From Streptomyces sp. CBMA152 (GTDB lineage Bacteria; Actinomycetota; Actinomycetes; Streptomycetales; Streptomycetaceae), in NCBI RefSeq assembly GCF_014596475.1, contig NZ_MECJ01000024.1, forward strand, positions 62,001-126,000: a DNA stretch of 64,000 nt, in the 5' to 3' direction. This document shows positions 1 to 29,910 of the stretch, piece by piece. The notes beneath the pieces are model-generated. The model was not told the origin of the DNA. It saw only the letters and a list, made by a program, of their open reading frames with translations, and did not search any database. The position numbers were made by a program, and so were the translations under genes. Position 1 is the stretch's first letter. Every line of letters starts with the position of its first letter.

Positions 1-23484
<23,484 letters not shown>

Positions 23485-23732
23485 CGCGCGCTCCAGTACC
23501 CCGAATAAGAACCCAAGACCAGGGGTAACTCTTGCACGCGGGAGAAGCGCGAGAAACCCCTAACAAACCCCTACGGCCCCCTAGCAATGGGCCGGGTAAA
23601 GCGCTTGACTCCGCGTGCGCGACTCCATCAGGATGCGCCGAGAGGGCCGGTGATGGCAAGAATATCGACGTTAATTAATCGACGGATTTCCAGCCCGGAA
23701 AATATACCGCCACCCGATAGGAGCGCGTCCCC
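23485..23732. promoter_or_regulatory. Divergent PKS / glycosyltransferase promoter region with phased CCCCTA repeats
   Basis: 248 bases between two divergent starts, clearly lower in GC than the genes. CCCCTA occurs three times at 23557-23562, 23568-23573 and 23578-23583, spaced 11 and 10 bases (about one helical turn). An inverted AGGGGTAA lies at 23521. Further right, TTAATTAA (near 23670) is flanked by TCGACG on both sides. The same TAGGGG/CCCCTA words recur upstream of the thioesterase, so they are candidate sites for the cluster's LAL activator. Binding is inferred, not shown. Confidence 0.55.
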
Positions 23733-24863
23733 ATGCGCGTGCTTTTCGTCTCGTATCCGGCCATTGGCCATGTCTTCCCCACCGTTCCGCTGGCCTGGGC
23801 GCTGCGCTCGGCCGGCCACGAGGTACTGGTCGCCAGCGCGGGTGACGCGCTGGAGGCGGCCAACGCCGGTCTTCATGTGGCGGATGTCTCCCCGGGGTTC
23901 CAGCTGGAGGACTTCCTCCAGTCGACCGCCGGTGAGCTGATGTCACGCCTGCGCAATCCGGGCCCCGACGGCGTGGACCCGATGGACGGGCTGCGGCTCT
24001 TCCAGCACCTCAACGACCACCTGGCGGACGGCATCGTGCGGACCGCCGACGCCTTCCGGCCCGATCTGATCGTCTTCGAGCAGATCTTCGTCTCGGGTCT
24101 GATCGCCGCCGCCCGGCTGGGTGTTCCGGCCGTGCAGCACAACTTCGGCTTCGCGCGCGGGACCGGTCTGCGGGAGCTGACGCTGTCGATGCTGACCGAG
24201 ACGATGGCCCGGCACGGCGTGGAGCAGGTGCCCGACCGGGTTCCGGTCCTCGACATCGCGCCGCCGAGCATGGTGGAGCCCGAGCGCGACGGGTGGTCGA
24301 TGCGCCCGGTCCCGTACAACAGCGGTGCGGTGCTGCCCGATTGGCTGCTGGAGCAGCCGCGCCGCCGCCGGATCGGGGTCACGCTGGGTACGGCGACGGT
24401 GCACATCAACGGCCTCGGCCCGGTCCAGCGGCTGCTGGCCGCCGCCTCCGAGGTGGACGCGGAGTTCGTGCTGGCACTGGGTGAGGTCGACACCGCCGCG
24501 CTCGGCACGCTTCCCGGCAATGTGCGGGTCGTGGGCTGGGTGCCGCTGACGGCGCTGCTCCAGACCTGTGACGCGGCGGTGCACCACGGCGGTGCGGGGA
24601 CGACGCTGGCGGCGCTCAACGCAGGGGTGCCGCAGTTGGTCCTGCCGGACGGGGCGGACCGTTACATCAACGCCGAGGCGGTACGGGACCGGGGCAACGG
24701 CCTGTTCGGTACGGCCGACGATCTGAGCGCGGAGGTGCTCGGGGGGCTGCTGTCGGACGACAAGATGACGGCGGTGGCGCGCGAGGTGCGCGAGGAGATC
24801 GCCACGATGCCCACTCCGGCGTCGCTGGTGCCGCGCCTGGAGGAGCTGGCCGCCGGGCGCTGA
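23733..24863 (+). CDS. GT1-family macrolide-type glycosyltransferase
   Basis: Probably moves a sugar from a nucleotide-sugar (NDP or UDP) to the polyketide or its aglycone in the cytosol. The 376-residue GT-B protein has the N-terminal GHVFPTVPLAWALRSAGHEV motif of antibiotic glycosyltransferases, and the C-terminal donor-site block WVPLTALLQTCDAAVHHGG followed by AGTTL. It is slightly shorter than the usual 390-430 residues of DesVII/EryCIII-like enzymes. ATG 23733 follows GATAGGAG. It is divergent from the PKS gene and shares its promoter region, which argues for a role in the same pathway. No sugar-biosynthesis genes are seen in the window, so the donor is unknown. A strong terminator hairpin follows 22 bases after the stop. 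Confidence 0.9.
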   Translation: MRVLFVSYPAIGHVFPTVPLAWALRSAGHEVLVASAGDALEAANAGLHVADVSPGFQLEDFLQSTAGELMSRLRNPGPDGVDPMDGLRLFQHLNDHLADGIVRTADAFRPDLIVFEQIFVSGLIAAARLGVPAVQHNFGFARGTGLRELTLSMLTETMARHGVEQVPDRVPVLDIAPPSMVEPERDGWSMRPVPYNSGAVLPDWLLEQPRRRRIGVTLGTATVHINGLGPVQRLLAAASEVDAEFVLALGEVDTAALGTLPGNVRVVGWVPLTALLQTCDAAVHHGGAGTTLAALNAGVPQLVLPDGADRYINAEAVRDRGNGLFGTADDLSAEVLGGLLSDDKMTAVAREVREEIATMPTPASLVPRLEELAAGR

Positions 24864-24884
24864 CGCGGACCGGCACGCACCAAG

Positions 24885-24942
24885 ACGTACGACAGGGGCC
24901 GTGACCGGAGGGTTCTCCGGTCACGGCCCCTGTTTCGTACGT
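24885..24942 (+). terminator. Strong hairpin terminator after the glycosyltransferase
   Basis: An 18-bp perfect stem (24893-24910 with 24915-24932) closes on a GGTT loop. Outer arms ACGTACGA (24885) and TCGTACGT (24935) extend it around a two-base bulge. Confidence 0.85.
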
Positions 24943-24969
24943 GTTTTGTACGCGAGGCGGTCGGGGTGC

Positions 24970-25010
24970 GAGGTGGAGGGACGGCACGGGGGTTGCCGCC
25001 CCTCCACCTC
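24970..25010 (-). terminator. Hairpin terminator facing the PH-domain genes
   Basis: GAGGTGGAGGG (24970-24980) pairs with CCCTCCACCTC (25000-25010). It lies 69 bases beyond the stop of the minus-strand gene at 25079, so it likely ends that transcript. The gap 24864-25078 holds only these two hairpins. Confidence 0.6.
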
Positions 25011-25078
25011 TCGGGGGATCGCCAGTTGGTCTTGGGTGGTGCACCGGGTCCGGGTGGTGTGCCCGGCCCGGTGGTCCG

Positions 25079-26623
25079 TCAGCTGCGGGGGACCCGCTCG
25101 ATGAAGGGGGCCAGCAGCCCGGGTACGGCCTCCTCGGCGAAGACGAGGCCGTGACCGACGGAGACGTCACGGACCTTGTAACTGCCGTCGCCCGCCGCGG
25201 TGGTGGCGCCCAGGGTGAGCAGTCCGTTGCGGCGCTGGAAGTAGGAGCGGGTGATGTTCCAGCCGACGACTCCGTCGCGCTGGAGCGCCGCCGTGCGGTG
25301 GGCGAAGGTTCCGGCGCGCACGATGAGGTAGCGGTCGTGGATGCCGTGCCCGAGGGTGCGGTAGGCGTCGTCGGCGAGGGCGAGGACGATCGGCAGTCCG
25401 GCGAGCGCGGTGATCCAGGCGGCGTGCACCAGGACGGGGGTCAGCCACAGGCCCAGCCCCAGCAGGATCGCCACGACGGGCCCGAGGACCATCAGACCGC
25501 GGTTGACACGGCGGCGGCGGGCCGCGCGCGGGTGCCTGGTCAGCCTGGTGGACTCGGTGGGGGACTCCGCCTCGGCGAGGACGTCGGCGGCGACGCGCAG
25601 AGCCTCGTCCCTGGGCACGGGCGGGGTCAGGGCGCGGCGGCTGCGGTTCTCCTCGGCGGTGCCGAGGCCGCTGGCGATGGCGTTGAGGCGGGCGCCGCCC
25701 GCCCAGCGCAGCAGCATCGGTTCGACGATCTCGACGCCGCGCAGCCGGCGCTCCTCCATGGTGACCGAGCGGGAGATCAGCAGCCCGCGCCGGACCCGGA
25801 AGACACCGTCCTGCTCGCGTTCCAGGCGGAAGTTCGCCCAGGAGTCCACGAAGGCGGCGGTGGAGACCGCGACGCCCACGACGGCGGTGAGCACGATCGC
25901 GACGATGATGCCGAACCACAGGGGTACGGAACCGAAGCGGTGCTCGATGTCCTTGACGAGGGAGAGGTCGAGCGGGTCGATCTTCATCTCGTGCAGGGTG
26001 CGGTAGGCGGTGCCGACGCCGAGGAAGACGGTGCCGACGCCCCAGACGGTGAGGGGCGCGTACCGCAGCCAGGCCCAGTCCATCTGCACGATGGTGGTGT
26101 CCTCGTCCGGGCCGGTGACGGCACCGGAGCCGCGCCGGTCGAGCAGCAGCCGGCGCAGTTCCGATGCCTGCTGCTTGGTGATGCCGTCCAGCGAGAGCCT
26201 GCGGCTGGAGGAGGAGACCTGCTCGCCGGTGCCGATGGCCAGCGAGGTCAGCCCGAAGACGCGGTGCACCGGCTTGGCGTCGAGGTCGATGCTCCGGATG
26301 CGGTCGACGGGGACCGAGCGGTGGCTGCGGAAGAGCAGCCCGGAGCGCAGTTCGATGCGTTCGCCGTCGACCCGGTAGCGGGTGGTGAGCAGCCGCATCG
26401 TGCTGATCCCGGTGATCACGAGGAAGGTGATCACCAGGGAGCCGAGGGTGATGACCGCCTGGAGGTTGGCGCCGGTCAGGATGGTGGTGATGACGAAGAG
26501 GGCGACGGGCCCGCCCAGCATGCTGAGGTTGACCGCCAGCAGACGGGGGCTGAGCCTGCCCCACTCGGCGGCGTCCGCGGGGCCGGTGCCGGTGGTCTCC
26601 CGCCGCTCGGTGTGCTGGCTCAT
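25079..26623 (-). CDS. Large PH-domain (bPH2, YdbT-like) membrane protein
   Basis: A 514-residue integral membrane protein. Paired hydrophobic segments alternate with about three bacterial PH-like units; the first reads RYRVDGERIELRSGLLFRS, the second is near FRVRRGLLISR, the third near DRYLIVRAGTFAHR. This matches the YdbT half of the YdbS/YdbT pair. The start is ATG 26623, which overlaps the upstream gene's stop by 4 bases (ATGA). The open frame runs further upstream, but that part is arginine- and histidine-rich shadow sequence inside the neighbour. In Bacillus, YdbST are part of the sigma-W response against antimicrobial peptides. Here the biochemical role is unknown, and a link to self-protection is only a guess from position. 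Confidence 0.85.
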   Translation of the reverse strand: MSQHTERRETTGTGPADAAEWGRLSPRLLAVNLSMLGGPVALFVITTILTGANLQAVITLGSLVITFLVITGISTMRLLTTRYRVDGERIELRSGLLFRSHRSVPVDRIRSIDLDAKPVHRVFGLTSLAIGTGEQVSSSSRRLSLDGITKQQASELRRLLLDRRGSGAVTGPDEDTTIVQMDWAWLRYAPLTVWGVGTVFLGVGTAYRTLHEMKIDPLDLSLVKDIEHRFGSVPLWFGIIVAIVLTAVVGVAVSTAAFVDSWANFRLEREQDGVFRVRRGLLISRSVTMEERRLRGVEIVEPMLLRWAGGARLNAIASGLGTAEENRSRRALTPPVPRDEALRVAADVLAEAESPTESTRLTRHPRAARRRRVNRGLMVLGPVVAILLGLGLWLTPVLVHAAWITALAGLPIVLALADDAYRTLGHGIHDRYLIVRAGTFAHRTAALQRDGVVGWNITRSYFQRRNGLLTLGATTAAGDGSYKVRDVSVGHGLVFAEEAVPGLLAPFIERVPRS

Positions 26624-27111
26624 GTCGCGTCTCCCGGCGTGGCCTGGGTGGACTTGGTGAGGTGTTCGACGACGTCCTGCGCGGTGCGGTGGTCGATGCC
26701 CTTGATCTTCACGGCACTGGAGGAGGAGGCGGTGGTGACGGTGATCCCGGAGAGGCCGAAGAGCTGCTGGAGCGGGCCCCGCAGGGTGTCCACGGTCTGG
26801 ACGCGGGAGAGCGGTACGACCCGCCAGCGCTGCCAGAGCCAGCCGGATGCCGAGTAGACGGCGTCTTCGGTGGTCTCCCAGCGGTGCACCCGGTAGCGCC
26901 AGGCCGGCATGATCGCCATGTAGGCGAGGCCCGGTACGAGCGAGATCAGGAAGGCCCAGCCGAAGAAGGGTCGAGCGGGCGGGATGGTGAGGTACAGCAC
27001 GCCGAAGACGATCGGCAGGGGCAGGGCGAACATCGCCGACTGGAGCGTCCACCAGCCGAGTGCTCGGCGTTCGACACGATTACGGGGGGGCCTGAGCCTC
27101 ACATCATCCAT
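26620..27111 (-). CDS. Small PH-domain (bPH2, YdbS-like) membrane protein
   Basis: 163 residues from ATG 27111; GTG 27120, adding three residues, is an alternative. Two hydrophobic segments (near LPLPIVFGVLYLTI and AFLISLVPGLAYMAI) are followed by one bPH2 unit with the typical RYRVHRW and VPLSRVQTVD stretches. Together with the following gene it forms the common YdbS-YdbT pair, translationally coupled by a 4-base overlap. The two products probably form a membrane complex. No function is proven for the family in actinomycetes. Confidence 0.85.
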   Translation of the reverse strand: MDDVRLRPPRNRVERRALGWWTLQSAMFALPLPIVFGVLYLTIPPARPFFGWAFLISLVPGLAYMAIMPAWRYRVHRWETTEDAVYSASGWLWQRWRVVPLSRVQTVDTLRGPLQQLFGLSGITVTTASSSSAVKIKGIDHRTAQDVVEHLTKSTQATPGDAT

Positions 27112-27176
27112 GCACTGCACTGCTTCACCCTAGCTTTGAGATGATCACACACCGACCGGGCCTGACGGCCGTCGCC

Positions 27177-27737
27177 TCAGTGCGTCCTGGCGGAACTTCC
27201 CTGGGCCGGAGCGGTGTTGCCGGCGGCCGGGGCGCCCTCGGCGAGCAGCCGGCGGCGCCTGGCGAGCAGCACGGCGGTCCGGGTCAGCACCATGGACAGG
27301 GACATGAAGACGAAGGCGTTGGAGTAGACGTCCTGGCCGCTGAGCTTCTGGTCGATGCTGAAGCGCATGATGCCGTCGGCGAACCAGTGCTCCGAACCGT
27401 AGGCGAAGGCCACCCGCCCTGCGGAGAGCACGATCCACACCAGCGCGTAGCCGATGCCGCCCTTGGTGACGATGTCGCCGGCGGAGTCCCGGTGGGCCGG
27501 GAGCAGCGCGGCGGCGATCAGACCGGAGATGACGCCGACTCCGATGCCCGCCAGCTGGAGCGAGGGGTCGTTGCCGTCGAGCGGCAGCGAGTGCACGAAG
27601 GCCGCGATGACGATGACGACCGCGAGGATCGAGCGCAGCACCCGCATGTTGGTGACCTTGCGGGTGCCGAGGTCGGTCGAGAGAATAATGATCAGAATGG
27701 TTCCGCTGGCGATCAGTGCGATCAAGAACTGGCTCAT
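27177..27737 (-). CDS. Small polytopic membrane protein (possibly DUF1453/CcdC-like)
   Basis: 186 residues with four to five hydrophobic segments (near FLIALIASGTILIII, ILAVVIVIAAFVH, IGVGVISGLIAAALL, ALVWIVLSAGRVAF and AFVFMSLSMVL) and a polar C-terminal tail. ATG 27737 follows an AGGAAGAGG site. It is divergent from the sensor kinase gene, with 272 bases between them. Genes of this kind often sit beside NarL-type two-component systems in Streptomyces and may be their target. I do not recognise a catalytic motif. The family assignment is from general resemblance only. Confidence 0.75.
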   Translation of the reverse strand: MSQFLIALIASGTILIIILSTDLGTRKVTNMRVLRSILAVVIVIAAFVHSLPLDGNDPSLQLAGIGVGVISGLIAAALLPAHRDSAGDIVTKGGIGYALVWIVLSAGRVAFAYGSEHWFADGIMRFSIDQKLSGQDVYSNAFVFMSLSMVLTRTAVLLARRRRLLAEGAPAAGNTAPAQGSSARTH

Positions 27738-28009
27738 GGGGCGGGCCTCTTCCTCTTCCTGTCCCTTGGCAGTGCCCGTCGGTGCTGATCCGGTGCGGCC
27801 GCTGCTGGTCGGTACTCCTGGTGCGGTGGGGCTCCGCGCCGCTGGGCGCCGCCCCTTTCCTCTGCCTTCAACGCTAGGTGCGGGGCAGGGGCCGTGGCGC
27901 CAACTGACCGGTGGGACCGGCTGTCAACCGACCGGTGGACACGGCGTACGCCGCCGCCCCGCACCTCCGCCGTCGTGAAGCGGGCCGCAGGGGTGATAGG
28001 ACTGGTCCG
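27738..28009. promoter_or_regulatory. Divergent promoter region with 14-bp direct repeats
   Basis: CAACTGACCGGTGG (27901-27914) and CAACCGACCGGTGG (27925-27938) are direct repeats 24 bases apart, differing at one position. They lie about 70-110 bases upstream of the sensor kinase start. Possible binding site of the adjacent NarL-type response regulator (inference). Confidence 0.45.
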
Positions 28010-29260
28010 GTGAGCACTGCAAACCGGCCGGACGAAACGGCCGTTGGCCTGGATTCTCCCCCTGAGGCGGGTGACCGCTGGTTCGGCCTGTGGGACGCCT
28101 TCTTCGCCGTCTCCTACGCCATCACCACCATGCTGCTGTTCACCTCCGCGGGTGAGCAGGTCCACCGTGCCGTCGCGATGGCGGCGCTGACCCTGTCCGT
28201 GCCCTGGTACGCGGCCCTCGGGCGTACCGCGATGCGCCGGCAGGGCGAGGGAGACAGCGTCCCCAGCATCGTCTTCTCCATCGGCCTCTTCCTGCTGTTC
28301 ACGGTGGCCGTCTTCGGCGACCTGGCCGCGTCGTTCGCCCTGTTCGCCGTCGTTCCGATGCTGATGATGAGCCTCGCGATCTCCCGGGCGATCCCCGTGG
28401 TCATGCTGGCCAACCTGATGCCGGCCATCGTGGTCTGGCTGCACGGGGGCACGCTGGACAGCGAGATCATGGCCGTGCTGCCCACCTCGCTGCTGGGCAT
28501 CGCCCTGTCGGTCATGCTCGGGCTGTGGATCACCCGGGTGACCCGGCAGAGCCGGGAACGGGCGGGGCTGATCGAGGAGCTGCACCGCAACCGCGAGCGC
28601 GTCGCACGGCTCTCGCGCGAGGCCGGGGTGTCCGCCGAGCGCGAGCGGCTGGCCCGGGAGATCCACGACACCCTCGCCCAGGGGCTCACCAGCATCATCA
28701 GCCTCATCCAGGCCGCGGAGAGCGACTTCACGGCCGAACCGGAACGAGCCAGGTCGCACCTGGGGCTGGCGGGCCGCGTGGCGTGGGAAAGCCTCGCCGA
28801 GGCCCGGGAGTTCGTCGCCGAGCTCACCCCGCCGGCACTGCGCGAGTCCTCTCTGGTCCAGGCGGCGCGCAGGCAGGCCGAGGGCCTGACCGCCCAGACC
28901 GGCATGCGCGCGGACGTCACCGTCGAGGGCCCCGAGCGGGAACTGCCGATGGCGCTCAGCGTCGTCCTCCTGCGCTCCCTGCAGGAGGCCATCTCCAACA
29001 TCCGCAAGCACGCGAGCGGCGCGCGCACGGCCGAGATCCGGCTGCTGTACGCACCGGACACCGTGCGGCTGCTCGTCCGCGACGACGGCCCCGGCTTCAC
29101 CGCCGCCGAGGACCAGCAGGGCTTCGGGCTGCGCGGGATGCAGGCCCGCGCGCAGGAGATCAGCGGAGTGGTGACCGTGGACAGCTGCCCCGGGAAGGGC
29201 ACCACCATCAAGATCACCGTGCCGGTGCCCGCGAACGGAGAGGAAGCCGATGCATTCTGA
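28010..29260 (+). CDS. NarL-type sensor histidine kinase
   Basis: A 416-residue membrane kinase that phosphorylates the response regulator encoded next. The N-terminal half holds about five to six transmembrane segments (first near AFFAVSYAITTMLLF, last near SLLGIALSVMLGLWI), with no large extracellular loop. A coiled linker leads to the HisKA_3 phosphoacceptor stretch ERERLAREIHDTLAQG (His in REIHD), then the ATPase with N-box EAISNIRKHA and G-boxes DDGPGF and GFGLRGM. I chose GTG 28010, with AGGA ten bases upstream; an earlier ATG at 27911 would add 33 low-complexity residues and overlap the repeats. The signal sensed is unknown. The stop overlaps the regulator start. Confidence 0.92.
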   Translation: MSTANRPDETAVGLDSPPEAGDRWFGLWDAFFAVSYAITTMLLFTSAGEQVHRAVAMAALTLSVPWYAALGRTAMRRQGEGDSVPSIVFSIGLFLLFTVAVFGDLAASFALFAVVPMLMMSLAISRAIPVVMLANLMPAIVVWLHGGTLDSEIMAVLPTSLLGIALSVMLGLWITRVTRQSRERAGLIEELHRNRERVARLSREAGVSAERERLAREIHDTLAQGLTSIISLIQAAESDFTAEPERARSHLGLAGRVAWESLAEAREFVAELTPPALRESSLVQAARRQAEGLTAQTGMRADVTVEGPERELPMALSVVLLRSLQEAISNIRKHASGARTAEIRLLYAPDTVRLLVRDDGPGFTAAEDQQGFGLRGMQARAQEISGVVTVDSCPGKGTTIKITVPVPANGEEADAF

Positions 29261-29891
29261 AGCGCCCCGGAAGGAGATCACCGTGATGCTGGTCGACGAC
29301 CACCCGGTGGTCCGCGAGGGGCTGAGCTCGATGCTCCAGTCCGCCGACGGCCTGAGCGTCGTGGGGCAGGCGGGCTCGGGCGAGGAAGCGGTCGCGATGG
29401 TCGACAAGCTCACTCCCGACATCGTTCTGCTGGACCTGCGGATGGGCGGCATGGACGGCGTGGAGACGACCGGTCACCTGCTGCGCGTCTCCCCGGACAC
29501 CAAGGTCGTGATCGTGACGACGTACGAGAGCGACACCGACATCCTGCGGGCCGTGGAGGCGGGCGCGGCGGGCTACCTGCTCAAGGGCAGCTCACGCGAC
29601 GACCTTGTCAACGCGGTGAAGGCGGCGGCCCGCGGCGAGACGGTCCTGACCCCGTCACTGGCCCCCAAGCTCTTCCGCGCCCGGGTGGTGGAGCCGCCCG
29701 CGCTCTCCGACCGCGAACGCGAGGTGCTCCAGTTGGTCAGCCTCGGCCTGACCAACGCGGACATCGGCCGCCGCCTGTTCATCAGCGAGGCGACGGTGAA
29801 GACCCACCTGCTGCGGTCCTTCAAGAAGCTCTCGGTCTCGGACCGGACGGCCGCTGTGATCACCGCGCTGGAGCGGGGTCTGCTGAGCTGA
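29250..29891 (+). CDS. NarL/LuxR-family response regulator
   Basis: A 213-residue transcription factor. The receiver domain (about 10-125) has acidic residues in LVDDHP, the phospho-acceptor Asp in DIVLLDLRMGG, and Lys in YLLKGSS. The C-terminal LuxR-type helix-turn-helix (about 150-213) reads LSDREREVLQLVSLGLTNAD onwards. ATG 29250 lies inside the end of the kinase gene (11-base overlap), so the pair is co-translated. It may act on the CAAC(T/C)GACCGGTGG repeats upstream of the kinase. It converges with the LAL gene, leaving only 19 bases between stops. Confidence 0.93.
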   Translation: MHSEAPRKEITVMLVDDHPVVREGLSSMLQSADGLSVVGQAGSGEEAVAMVDKLTPDIVLLDLRMGGMDGVETTGHLLRVSPDTKVVIVTTYESDTDILRAVEAGAAGYLLKGSSRDDLVNAVKAAARGETVLTPSLAPKLFRARVVEPPALSDREREVLQLVSLGLTNADIGRRLFISEATVKTHLLRSFKKLSVSDRTAAVITALERGLLS

Positions 29892-29910
29892 GGCGGCGAC
29901 CGCCCCGGTA

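Noticed and set aside
24941..26857. 638-codon + strand frame over the PH-domain genes
   Set aside because: Composition is Gly/Asp/Gln/Val-rich without domains; the minus strand codes for coherent membrane proteins with coupled starts.
26624..27052. N-terminal extension of the large PH-domain protein
   Set aside because: The extra 143 codons are Arg/His/Pro-rich and lie in another frame of the upstream PH gene; ATG 26623 with ATGA overlap is the natural start.
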